This document shows positions 6,847-12,813 of a stretch of 13,089 nucleotides of DNA, in pieces (positions within the stretch are counted from its first letter, which is position 1; every line of letters begins with the position of its first letter). The translations under genes and the position numbers were made by a program. The notes below the pieces were generated by a model. It did not search any database. It was not told the origin of the DNA and saw only the letters and a program-made list of their open reading frames with translations. This stretch comes from Elusimicrobiota bacterium (GTDB lineage: Bacteria > Elusimicrobiota > Elusimicrobia > UBA1565), in NCBI GenBank assembly GCA_003450735.1, contig DMEZ01000008.1:1-13089 (forward strand), written 5' to 3'.

Positions 6847-7973
6847 GCCTTCCAGCGCTGAAGCGCCGGCTCGCCTACCTGGCCGAGGAAGCCGGCCGTT
6901 CGGGGACGCGGATCTTCGCGGTGGGCGGCTGCGTGCGCGACTGGCTGCTCGGCCGGGACACCGTCGATATCGACCTGGCCGTGGAGGGCGACCCGGGCCC
7001 GCTGGCCCGCACGGCCCTGCGGCTCTGGGGGGGCGGCCAGGAGGCGCACGAGCGCTTTGGGACGGCCTGTCTGAAGCTCGAGGACGGCCTGCGTTTGGAC
7101 TTCGCGCGCACCCGGGCCGAGAGCTACGAGCGCCCGGCGGCCCTGCCCAAGGTCCGTCCTGCGGGAATCGAGGACGACCTGCGCCGCCGGGACTTCACCG
7201 TGAACGCGATGGCGCGGCCGCTCACCCCGATGGGGCTGGGAGAGCTCCTCGACCCCTTCGGCGGGAAGGCAGACCTGGAGGCGAGGCGCCTGCGGGCGCT
7301 CCATCCGCGGAGCTTCGAGGACGATCCGACCCGCCTCTTCCGGGCGGCCCGCTACGCCGCCCGCTTCGGCCTCGCGCCGGATAAAGAGACGAGGAGTCTG
7401 ATCGCTTCGGCGGCGGAGCGGGGCTTGGCCGGCCTGCTCTCCCGCGAGCGCGTCCGCCAGGAGCTGCTGCGGACTCTCGAGGAGGAGGAAGCCAGTCCTG
7501 CCATGGCCCTGCTGAAAGAATGGGGCCTGCTCGGCGCGTTCCACCCGGATTTCCTGTGGCTGCCCTCCACCGACATGGACAGCGACCCGCTGCTGCGCCT
7601 GGGAGTCTGCGCCCTGGTCATGGGGGCGCGGGGGGAGGAGTTCATCCGCTCGCTCAAGCTCGAGCGGGCCCTCGCGCGGGACATCCTGCTCGTTTTGACG
7701 ATGGTCCAGGAGAGGAAGTCCCCGTGCAAGCCCCTGCCCGCGCTCACGCGCGAGCTCTTGGAGACGCACCTGAAAGGCCTGCCCGAGACCGCCCTCGAGC
7801 CCCTGATGCTGGGCGGGGAGGACTTGAAGCGCCTGGGCTTGAAGCCGGGCAGGGAATTCTCACGCCTGCTCGGCGAAGCCGCCGAGGCCCAGTGGCGGGG
7901 GGAGTTCGAGACGAAGATCCAGGCGCTGGTTTGGGTGAAGGACGCTCTCAAGAAACAGAGCGGCCGCGGCTGA
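6843..7973 (+). CDS. cca: tRNA nucleotidyltransferase (CCA-adding type, poly(A) polymerase family)
   Basis: The 376-residue enzyme belongs to the class II nucleotidyltransferases that build or repair the CCA end of tRNA in the cytoplasm. All head-domain motifs are visible: GGCVRDWLLG (28-37), the metal-binding pair in DIDLAVEG (D42 and D44), a third acidic residue in LDFARTR (D86), RRDFTVNAMA (115-124), LDPFGGKADLEARRLRALHP and EDDPTRLFRAARYAARFGL for nucleotide and tRNA recognition. The body and tail are somewhat short and there is no HD or CBS domain. Some lineages split the task into separate CC-adding and A-adding enzymes, and sequence inspection alone cannot tell which this is. ATG 6843 overlaps the previous stop (ATGA), and its TGA lies inside the hairpin at 7961-7988. 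Confidence 0.9.
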   Translation: MSLPALKRRLAYLAEEAGRSGTRIFAVGGCVRDWLLGRDTVDIDLAVEGDPGPLARTALRLWGGGQEAHERFGTACLKLEDGLRLDFARTRAESYERPAALPKVRPAGIEDDLRRRDFTVNAMARPLTPMGLGELLDPFGGKADLEARRLRALHPRSFEDDPTRLFRAARYAARFGLAPDKETRSLIASAAERGLAGLLSRERVRQELLRTLEEEEASPAMALLKEWGLLGAFHPDFLWLPSTDMDSDPLLRLGVCALVMGARGEEFIRSLKLERALARDILLVLTMVQERKSPCKPLPALTRELLETHLKGLPETALEPLMLGGEDLKRLGLKPGREFSRLLGEAAEAQWRGEFETKIQALVWVKDALKKQSGRG

Positions 7974-7988
7974 GGAGAGCCGCGGCCG
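7961..7988. terminator. Perfect 11-bp hairpin between convergent genes
   Basis: CGGCCGCGGCT (7961-7971) pairs with AGCCGCGGCCG (7978-7988) around the loop GAGGAG. The stem overlaps the last codons and the stop of the CCA-type gene, and lies 20 bases from the stop of the converging repeat-protein gene. There is no T-run on either side, so it is either a bidirectional U-less terminator or an mRNA 3'-end stabiliser. Its core GGCCGCGG also occurs in the two terminators at 9668 and 12767. Confidence 0.6.
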
Positions 7989-8007
7989 TCCGCTGCGCCC
8001 GTCCCGT

Positions 8008-8634
8008 CTAGTTCCCGCTGCGCAAAGCCATCACGAAGAGGCGGTAGTCGTCCAAGCCGTTTTCGTAGCGCGCCCGGCGGAAGATGCCGAGAGCCGTCTG
8101 GGCCGTCTCGGCGGAGAGTTTGGGGGTGTCCAGCACGGCGTTGAACGCCGCGTCCTCGTCGAAGTTGTTCTCGTAGCGGGCCTCGCGGACGAGCGCTTCG
8201 AGCAGGCGGCCGTGGGTCTCGGTCATGGCAGGCCGGAGCAGGACGTTGTGGAACGCGTAGTCCTCGTGGATGTCGTTCCCGTCGCGGGCGTAGTCCACGA
8301 TGGTCTTGAGCACCTTGGCCTGGACGTCGGTGACCTTGCGCACCGCGAAGAGCTGGTTCAAGGCATAGTCCTCGTCGAAGCCGTTGCCGTTGACCGCGCG
8401 GGCCGAGATGTAGGAGACGAGGCGCTGGACGTTGTCGGTCGAGGGGGCGTTGAGGGCGAGGGCCTGGAGGGGGGCGGCTTCCTTGGCTTGGACGCGGACG
8501 TGGTCGGTGAGGGCTTTGAGATCGAAGCCTCGGTCGAAATCCACCGCCGGCATGGCCGCGAAAGCCGGGAAGCCGAGCAGCGCCTGCAGGAGAGCCGCCA
8601 TCACCGTCCGGAAAGACCGCTTCGCCGTCCTCAT
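8008..8634 (-). CDS. Secreted protein with exact 36-residue tandem repeats
   Basis: This 208-residue protein starts at ATG 8634 with GGAGGTGG five bases upstream; an upstream in-frame ATG at 8667 lacks a ribosome site. The N-terminus is a classical signal peptide: basic MRTAKR, a hydrophobic core at about 10-22, then AFA-A cleavage near residue 27. The rest consists of a helical repeat. NGNGFDEDYALNQLFAV starts at residue 82, DGNDIHEDYAFHNVLLR at 118, YENNFDEDAAFNAVLDT at 154 and YENGLDDYRLFVMALRS at 190, exactly 36 apart. A decayed copy precedes them from about 46. Between copies lies a helix ending in (Y/R)AR. I know no family with this repeat; an alpha-solenoid binding surface is an inference. 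A TGATATGCT box lies 23 bases upstream of the ATG. The gene converges on the CCA-type gene. Confidence 0.78.
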   Translation of the reverse strand: MRTAKRSFRTVMAALLQALLGFPAFAAMPAVDFDRGFDLKALTDHVRVQAKEAAPLQALALNAPSTDNVQRLVSYISARAVNGNGFDEDYALNQLFAVRKVTDVQAKVLKTIVDYARDGNDIHEDYAFHNVLLRPAMTETHGRLLEALVREARYENNFDEDAAFNAVLDTPKLSAETAQTALGIFRRARYENGLDDYRLFVMALRSGN

Positions 8635-8657
8635 CGTTCCACCTCCGAAGTGAAGAA

Positions 8658-8666
8658 AGCATATCA
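8658..8666 (-). promoter_or_regulatory. Extended -10 element of the repeat-protein gene
   Basis: On the - strand the sequence reads TGATATGCT (hexamer TATGCT, 8663-8658), 23 bases ahead of ATG 8634. This leaves room for a leader carrying the GGAGGTGG ribosome site. It contrasts with the genes here that have no ribosome site and a much closer -10 box. Confidence 0.35.
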
Positions 8667-8779
8667 AAAGGCCCAGAAAACCGATTAGGCCCTAGGGGCA
8701 GACAAGGGGAAGCATTGGGCCCATATAGAGGTAGGACCAAGGGCCTATGCCAGGATGTCCTTGGCCTTATGCGCCACTG

Positions 8780-9274
8780 TCATGGATGGAATCCGATTTG
8801 GCGTTTGGGCTCATCGGGTGGTTCCATCAGTTCTCGGATGGCATCAAAGACGACTCTGAATTGAGCATCGTAACGCTTCTCCAGGGCATCGAGTCTCCGA
8901 GTCAAGTCTTTGTGTGTCGAGAGCATCTCACGCAGTTTGAGAAAGGCCCTGACAACTGTCACGCTCGATTCGATGGCAATAGGGCTGCTCAGGACGCTGG
9001 CGAGCATGATGGCGCCGTGCTCCGTGAAGGCCAGCGGCAGATGCGGGGAGAATCGGATGTGGCGGAGGTGGTCGCATTTTGCGACCACCTCCGCTTTCTC
9101 TACGGGTGTCAGCAGGAACATGAAGTCCTTTGGGAATCGTTTCCGGTTTCGGCGGACTTGTTCGTTGAGTCGTCTGGTCGAAACTCCGTAGACGGCGGCG
9201 AGATCCGCGTCGAGCATGACGCGCTGGCCGCGGATGAGGAAGATCCTGCGTTCGATGGGGAGGGCGGGTTCCAT
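8780..9274 (-). CDS. ORF6N-domain (KilA-N-like, phage antirepressor-type) protein
   Basis: The 164-residue protein matches the ORF6N family, DNA-binding-type domains common in phage antirepressors and as stray single genes in bacterial genomes. The domain covers about residues 7-100. It includes IERRIFLIRGQRVMLDADLA, VYGVSTRRLNEQVRRNRKRF, PKDFMFLLTPVE, then EVVAKCDHL and FTEHGAIMLASVLSS. The C-terminus (LKLREMLSTHKDLTRRLDAL and on) looks like coiled coil. ATG 9274 is preferred; GTG 9280 is two codons upstream, and neither has a good ribosome site. The gene stands alone with no phage genes beside it, and its base composition looks less GC-rich than its neighbours, consistent with transfer. Residues 61-72 are encoded by a perfect palindrome (9062-9094). 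Regulation of a nearby promoter is possible but not shown. Confidence 0.82.
   Translation of the reverse strand: MEPALPIERRIFLIRGQRVMLDADLAAVYGVSTRRLNEQVRRNRKRFPKDFMFLLTPVEKAEVVAKCDHLRHIRFSPHLPLAFTEHGAIMLASVLSSPIAIESSVTVVRAFLKLREMLSTHKDLTRRLDALEKRYDAQFRVVFDAIRELMEPPDEPKRQIGFHP
9062..9094. repeat. Perfect 14-bp inverted repeat inside the ORF6N gene
   Basis: GCGGAGGTGGTCGC (9062-9075) and GCGACCACCTCCGC (9081-9094) flank the 5-base spacer ATTTT. Translated on the - strand it gives AEVVAKCDHLR with both arms in frame. It could form a stable hairpin in the mRNA or be a two-fold-symmetric protein-binding site. Confidence 0.8.
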
Positions 9275-9344
9275 ACCCACAAGTACGTATGAGGGGGTGA
9301 AAAAGTTCCCTGGGTATCGTCAGTCCCCAAATGAAATCACTCTT

Positions 9345-9353
9345 TGGTATCAT
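9345..9353 (+). promoter_or_regulatory. Extended -10 element of the EF-Tu-domain-like gene
   Basis: TGGTATCAT places the hexamer TATCAT at 9348-9353, 42 bases before ATG 9396. Transcription from here would give a leader of about 36 bases that includes the AAAGGAGG ribosome site. No good -35 hexamer is seen. Confidence 0.45.
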
Positions 9354-9395
9354 GTTCATGGCTTGCGCCCTCTGGGCGGGCCGAAAGGAGGCGTC

Positions 9396-9647
9396 ATGGC
9401 AGAGAGTCAGATCGGGACGGTAGACCATTTTTTCAGCAACATCAGCGTGAGCATGATCAAGCTGACGGACGTGCTGAAGGTGGGGGACAACATCATCATC
9501 CGGGGGAAGAGCGCGGAACTCGCGCACAGCGTCGATTCCATGCAGATCAACCGCACCCCCGCGCAGGAAGGGAAGGCCGGCGACATCGTCAGCCTCAAGG
9601 TCGCGCAGAAGGTCAAACCGGGCGACGCGGTGTTCAAGGTCTCGTAA
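9396..9647 (+). CDS. Translation elongation factor-like protein (single EF-Tu domain 2-type beta barrel)
   Basis: This 83-residue protein is a stand-alone version of the second domain of translational GTPases. The pattern VDHFFSNISVSMIKLTDVLK, VGDNIIIRGKSAEL, VDSMQINRTPAQE, KAGDIVSLKV and VKPGDAVFKV follows the strand order of that barrel. It matches the small 'elongation factor-like' proteins of many bacteria and archaea, which are also related to the C-terminal domain of U32-type peptidases. It has no GTPase domain, so it cannot act as an elongation factor by itself; the true role is unknown. A strong AAAGGAGG lies 4 bases before ATG 9396, and the gene ends in a terminator hairpin 20 bases later. 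It is a single-gene transcription unit, now bounded downstream by the insertion sequence. Confidence 0.85.
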   Translation: MAESQIGTVDHFFSNISVSMIKLTDVLKVGDNIIIRGKSAELAHSVDSMQINRTPAQEGKAGDIVSLKVAQKVKPGDAVFKVS

Positions 9648-9667
9648 GCCGAATACCAGCAACAAGC

Positions 9668-9695
9668 CGGAGGCCGCGGGAAACCGCGGCCTCCG
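9668..9695 (+). terminator. Terminator hairpin of the elongation factor-like gene
   Basis: A 12-bp perfect stem CGGAGGCCGCGG (9668-9679) and CCGCGGCCTCCG (9684-9695) closes on a GAAA tetraloop. It begins 20 bases after the stop. The downstream T content is weak (CTCGTTTGG). The complete 28-base hairpin occurs again, in - orientation, at 12794-12767. Confidence 0.75.
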
Positions 9696-9713
9696 CTCGT
9701 TTGGAGGATGTTG

Positions 9714-9743
9714 TTTGAGGTCACGATCTCAGGCTGTGTCATA
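9714..9743 (+). repeat. Left terminal inverted repeat of the IS1182-family element
   Basis: The end reads TTTGAGGTCAC, five variable bases, then CAGGCTGTGTCA. It matches the reverse complement of the right end in both blocks (11 and 12 bases). The transposase promoter lies immediately inside it. Confidence 0.8.
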
Positions 9744-9759
9744 ATTCCGGCAGACTTTC

Positions 9760-9765
9760 TACAAT
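9760..9765 (+). promoter_or_regulatory. -10 element of the transposase gene
   Basis: TACAAT is a near-consensus -10 and ends 6 bases before ATG 9772, with no ribosome site between. A loose -35-like GTGTCA (9736-9741) lies 18 bases upstream, within the inverted repeat. The geometry predicts a leaderless transposase mRNA. Confidence 0.45.
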
Positions 9766-9771
9766 CGTCGT

Positions 9772-11196
9772 ATGCCCTACATCACCGGCGAGCGGAAGCA
9801 AGGCCTCCTTCTTCCATCGAGCATTGAGGATTACATCAACCCATCCGACCCCGTCAGGGCGTACGACGCGTTCGTCGACCAGGTGGACATCACTGAGCTG
9901 GGCATCCAAACCGAGCCGAATCGAGTCGGAGCTCCCGAATTCGATCCTCGAGCCATGCTCAAACTCCTGGTTTACGGATACTCCTACGGGGTACGCAGTT
10001 CCCGGAAACTGGAGCGGGCGACCCATCATAACCTGAGCTTCATCTGGCTCACAGGCGGGCTTCAACCAGACCACAAGACCATCGCCCGGTTCCGGCGGGA
10101 CAACCAGGCAGCCCTGAGCAACATCCTCAAGGCGTGCGCGCATGTCTGCCTGAAGCTCGGCTTGGTCGAGGGGAACACGCTCTTTGTCGACGGGACAAAG
10201 GTGCATGCCAACGCCTCGATGAAGAACACCTGGACCGAGAAGCGGTGCCTGGAATCCCTCAAGGACATCGATAGCCGCATCGCCCGTATTCTGAGCGAAT
10301 GCGAGCAGGCGGATGCCTCGGAACAGGGGAACCCATCTTTGGTCAAGATGCGGGAATGCCTGGGCAAGCAGGGCAAGCTCAAGGAAAAAATCCAGGGCGT
10401 GCTCAAAGACTTGCAGGCGGGCCAGAAGAATGCGACCAACACCACGGACCCGGAAAGTGTTCGATTGCGGAGCAATGGCAGGCTTGGCGTAGGCTACAAT
10501 TGCCAGTCCGTCGTCGACGACAAGCATGGGTTGATCGTGCATTCGGATGTTGTGCAAGCAAGCTGCGATTCGAATCAATTCTCCCTGCAGATCGAGAAGG
10601 CTCAGCAGGCCCTCGGCAAGCCCTGCGCTACCGCCTGTGCGGACGCCGGCTACGCCTCAACTGAAGACCTGAAGAAGAGCCTCGACGAAGGGATGGATGT
10701 CATCGTGCCGTCGGCCCGCCAGGTGAAAGATCCATCCTCACGCGTCAAAAAAGAGCACTTCGCATATGATGCCAAGGATGATTGCTACCGATGCCCGCAA
10801 GGGCATCTCCTTCGCTATATCGGAGACCACAAGCAGACCAAGAGCCGCATCTACGCGGTCGGTGACCCAGAACAGTGCCGACAATGCCCCCTGTTCAGAA
10901 GGTGCACCAATTCCGATCAAGGAAGGCGCGTCGAGCGCCTGTTTCTTGAGGACGTGCGAGAACGCATAGAGCAACGGTATCTGCAGGCAGACGCGCAGGC
11001 AGTTTATCGCCGCAGGAAGCTGCGAGTCGAGCATCCTTTCGGGCACCTGAAGCAGAATCTGGGGATAAGAAGCTTCCTGTTGCGTGGACTTGCGGGCGTC
11101 AAGGCGGAGGCAGCCCTGGCGGCCACGGCCTTCAATCTGGTCAGGATAACGACCATCCTGGGCCCCGAAGCGTTCGTACAACGCCTGGCGGCCTAG
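9772..11196 (+). CDS. IS1182-family DDE transposase
   Basis: The 474-residue protein is a full-length transposase of the IS1182 type, which cuts and joins DNA through a DDE active site in an RNase H-like fold. The N-terminal region (LKLLVYGYSYGVRSSRKLER, then SFIWLTGGLQPDHKTIARFR) is typical of IS5/IS1182-like N-terminal domains. Likely catalytic residues are D140 in FVDGTKVHANAS, D291 in CADAGYAS and E420 in RRKLRVEHPFGHLKQNLG. A cysteine cluster between the second Asp and the Glu (C338, C341, C369, C372, C378) is the zinc-binding insertion expected in this family. There is no frameshift or internal stop. ATG 9772 is preferred: it begins the recognisable MPYITGERKQ start and lies 6 bases after a -10 box. 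Confidence 0.93.
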   Translation: MPYITGERKQGLLLPSSIEDYINPSDPVRAYDAFVDQVDITELGIQTEPNRVGAPEFDPRAMLKLLVYGYSYGVRSSRKLERATHHNLSFIWLTGGLQPDHKTIARFRRDNQAALSNILKACAHVCLKLGLVEGNTLFVDGTKVHANASMKNTWTEKRCLESLKDIDSRIARILSECEQADASEQGNPSLVKMRECLGKQGKLKEKIQGVLKDLQAGQKNATNTTDPESVRLRSNGRLGVGYNCQSVVDDKHGLIVHSDVVQASCDSNQFSLQIEKAQQALGKPCATACADAGYASTEDLKKSLDEGMDVIVPSARQVKDPSSRVKKEHFAYDAKDDCYRCPQGHLLRYIGDHKQTKSRIYAVGDPEQCRQCPLFRRCTNSDQGRRVERLFLEDVRERIEQRYLQADAQAVYRRRKLRVEHPFGHLKQNLGIRSFLLRGLAGVKAEAALAATAFNLVRITTILGPEAFVQRLAA

Positions 11197-11260
11197 TCGA
11201 GGTCCGGCTTTTCAGGAAATCGCAGCTTTGGCCGGCTTGGCCGCCTTCTGACGAGAGGTT

Positions 11261-11289
11261 CTGACACAGCCTGGATCTGTGACCTCAAA
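11261..11289 (-). repeat. Right terminal inverted repeat of the IS1182-family element
   Basis: Read on the - strand it begins TTTGAGGTCAC, then five variable bases, then CAGGCTGTGTCA, mirroring the left end. The 64 bases between the transposase stop and this repeat hold no gene. Confidence 0.8.
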
Positions 11290-11340
11290 GCGGCGTTTTC
11301 CTTGGCGCTCAGCTGGAACGTGAAGGGGAAACAGACGTTA

Positions 11341-12660
11341 TCAGAACCGGACTATCTCACAGTCCGGACACGCCCCCCGAAGCAACGGGGTCTGCTCTCG
11401 GTTCTGACGGCGAGCCTCATCCTGGACATGGGGTCGGAGATAGTCATAGAGGCTCTTGGCTGTCACCTTGCCGGAGGCATCCTTGCCCGCACCGCTGAGC
11501 CCCTTCAGAAAGAAATAGGTGAAGATTCCATGGCCTTGCTCAGCCAAAGTGGCTGTGATCTCGTCTCCGGAAGCTGCGGTGAAGAGAGTCAGATTCTGCT
11601 GGGGCAGAGCCGACTCGTCGAGCTTTATGACCAAGGGTCTGGCTCCCTCCGCCAACACCGAGCGCCCTCCGGCGCCGGAGAAGCAGGAATCCAGGGCGAT
11701 GACCACGCCTTTGGCATTCAAATCGCCAAGGGACTTGTAGAGTTTCTTCAATGGATATGCCGAGGACTGCAGGAACGATGCGTTCCCGTCCCAGGGGACA
11801 AGATAGGCTTCCCCGGTCTTGGGGTCAGGAGCGCCGTGTCCGGAGAAATAAAAGAAGACCGTGGAATCAGGCTTCACGTTCTTAGGCAGCCATTCTTCCA
11901 GATATCCCTGCAAACTGCTCCGGGTGGCGTCAGAACCGATAAGCTGGATGATGTTCCTGGGCGGCAGGCCCAGGGCCTCCAAGTGCTTTGATACGGCCGC
12001 GGCATCCTTCTCGGCGAACTTGGCTTCCGGGATCTTCGAGTACTTCTCGATGCCCACGACGAGGGCGAAGTCCTTGGGACGCTCCGGCAGGCGGACACGC
12101 GGGACGTCCACATCCGAGGAGGGGGTCGGAGGAGCCGTCGGCTTCCCATCGGGGGACGCGAGCGCGGGCGGGAAGCGGCCCTTCGCCAGCCGCCGCGCGC
12201 GCTGGGCCGCTAGTCCGGCATAGAGCGGATTCGAGGGGCCGAGGGCGCGCGCCAGGTCGGCCGCGATGATCTCCCCGTTGAGGCAGTACTGATCGCGGCC
12301 CTCGCAGCGGGATTTCCCCGAGTAGAGCCTTTCCCTGGAGAAGGCCGAGGTCGCCGTCACGTCCGGGAACCAGGTGCTCGGCCTCAAGGTGAGCTTGCCC
12401 ATGTTGTTGACGACCGCGATGAGGACGTCGACATCCTGCGCCTGGGGCGAGCGGACGGCCTCCACGGAGGAGAAGAGATGGGCCATCCGCATCTGCGCCG
12501 CGAGCGTCTCGTTGAGCCCCTCCTCCGGACGGATGGGCAGGATACCCAGGGAGAGGTCGACGGGTTCGGGGGGCGGCAGCGACGAGGAGGCCGGCGTCCC
12601 TCCGGTCGCGCAGCCGGCCAGTAGGGCCGCGGCGGCCCAAGGGAGGGATCTGCGCAGCAT
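11341..12660 (-). CDS. Caspase-like (peptidase C14 fold) lipoprotein
   Basis: The 439-residue protein has a lipoprotein signal: basic MLRRS, a hydrophobic core and lipobox LAGC with C17 to be lipidated, so it should be anchored outside the cytoplasm. Residues about 33-190 form an unassigned N-terminal region with a proline-rich linker. From 198 the caspase fold is clear: FALVVGIEKYSKI, then FFYFSGHGAPD with catalytic H275, then VVIALDSCFSGAGG with catalytic C326, followed by FTAASGDEITA and the GIFTYFFLKGL segment. Both catalytic residues are present, so it should be an active cysteine peptidase, probably cutting after Arg or Lys as bacterial relatives do (inferred). ATG 12660 is chosen because the signal peptide starts there and a TATACT box ends 6 bases upstream. 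Translation ends with tandem stops TGA TAA. It is a single gene with no obvious partner. Confidence 0.88.
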   Translation of the reverse strand: MLRRSLPWAAAALLAGCATGGTPASSSLPPPEPVDLSLGILPIRPEEGLNETLAAQMRMAHLFSSVEAVRSPQAQDVDVLIAVVNNMGKLTLRPSTWFPDVTATSAFSRERLYSGKSRCEGRDQYCLNGEIIAADLARALGPSNPLYAGLAAQRARRLAKGRFPPALASPDGKPTAPPTPSSDVDVPRVRLPERPKDFALVVGIEKYSKIPEAKFAEKDAAAVSKHLEALGLPPRNIIQLIGSDATRSSLQGYLEEWLPKNVKPDSTVFFYFSGHGAPDPKTGEAYLVPWDGNASFLQSSAYPLKKLYKSLGDLNAKGVVIALDSCFSGAGGRSVLAEGARPLVIKLDESALPQQNLTLFTAASGDEITATLAEQGHGIFTYFFLKGLSGAGKDASGKVTAKSLYDYLRPHVQDEARRQNREQTPLLRGACPDCEIVRF

Positions 12661-12666
12661 GGACCC

Positions 12667-12672
12667 AGTATA
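12667..12672 (-). promoter_or_regulatory. -10 element of the caspase-like gene
   Basis: On the - strand TATACT (12672-12667) is followed by GGGTCC and then ATG 12660. The 6-base spacing equals that at 2923 and 9772, and there is no ribosome site, so the mRNA is probably leaderless. Confidence 0.5.
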
Positions 12673-12729
12673 GAACAAAAACACTTCGGGAGGAGGGCTG
12701 GACATGAAAGGTCGGATCCGATGGGAAAC

Positions 12730-12753
12730 TGGCTGCCCCATTCGGACTCGAAC
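12730..12753 (-). other. Isolated 24-base tRNA 3'-end-like fragment (tRNA-Gln type)
   Basis: On the - strand the 24 bases give G, T-loop TTCGAGT, 5-base stem half CCGAA, 7-base acceptor strand TGGGGCA, discriminator G, then CCA: the exact spacing of a tRNA 3' end. A G discriminator with a TGGGGCA acceptor strand is what tRNA-Gln has. The bases before the T-loop (GTGAG) do not pair with CCGAA and no 5' half exists, so this is not a functional tRNA. It could be a leftover integration site or chance. Confidence 0.35.
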
Positions 12754-12766
12754 TCACTACAAAAGC

Positions 12767-12794
12767 CGGAGGCCGCGGTTTCCCGCGGCCTCCG
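12767..12794 (-). terminator. Terminator hairpin of the aldolase gene
   Basis: The same 12-bp stem and GAAA loop (as read on the - strand) as at 9668-9695 lies 19 bases after the aldolase stop. It is followed on the - strand by GCTTTTGTAG, a short T-run, so it is a more typical intrinsic terminator than its twin. Confidence 0.75.
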
Positions 12795-12813
12795 CGCTAT
12801 TCCCGCGCCTTCC

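Larger units (their letters stand above)
9714..11289 (+). mobile_element. Complete IS1182-family insertion sequence
   Basis: A 1576-base element carries one transposase gene bounded by matching imperfect terminal inverted repeats (9714-9743 and 11261-11289). It inserted 18 bases beyond a terminator hairpin and 51 bases from the 3' end of the caspase-like gene, so no gene in the window is visibly disrupted. I see no target duplication of four or more bases: left flank GGATGTTG, right flank GCGGCGTT. Base composition of its interior is less GC-rich than the chromosome around it. All parts look intact, so it may still be mobile. Confidence 0.85.

Noticed and set aside
7352..8740. 462-residue - strand frame spanning the CCA-type gene, the repeat protein and the gap
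   Set aside because: It crosses two well-supported genes in a wrong frame, with Arg/Pro-rich shadow composition.
8668..8779. Possible terminator for the ORF6N gene (CCAAGG and CCTTGG repeats in the gap)
   Set aside because: A 6-bp stem with a 16-base loop and no T-run; nothing else in this 112-base gap is convincing.
9706..11297. Target-site duplication of the IS1182-family element
   Set aside because: Flanks GGATGTTG and GCGGCGTT share no direct repeat of four or more bases at any of the end positions tried.
11290..11340. Remnant of another gene between the IS and the caspase-like stop (a - strand frame reading VCFPFTFQLSAKENAA)
   Set aside because: Only about 17 residues, without a start or family match; too short to support, though the IS could have cut a former gene here.
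11302..11991. 229-residue + strand frame opposite the caspase-like gene
   Set aside because: Antisense to the catalytic domain; the - strand frame holds both catalytic motifs and a signal peptide.
12681..12753. A complete functional tRNA gene around the TTCGAGT motif
   Set aside because: No 5' half, no anticodon arm and no pairing for the T-stem; only the last 24 bases fit.
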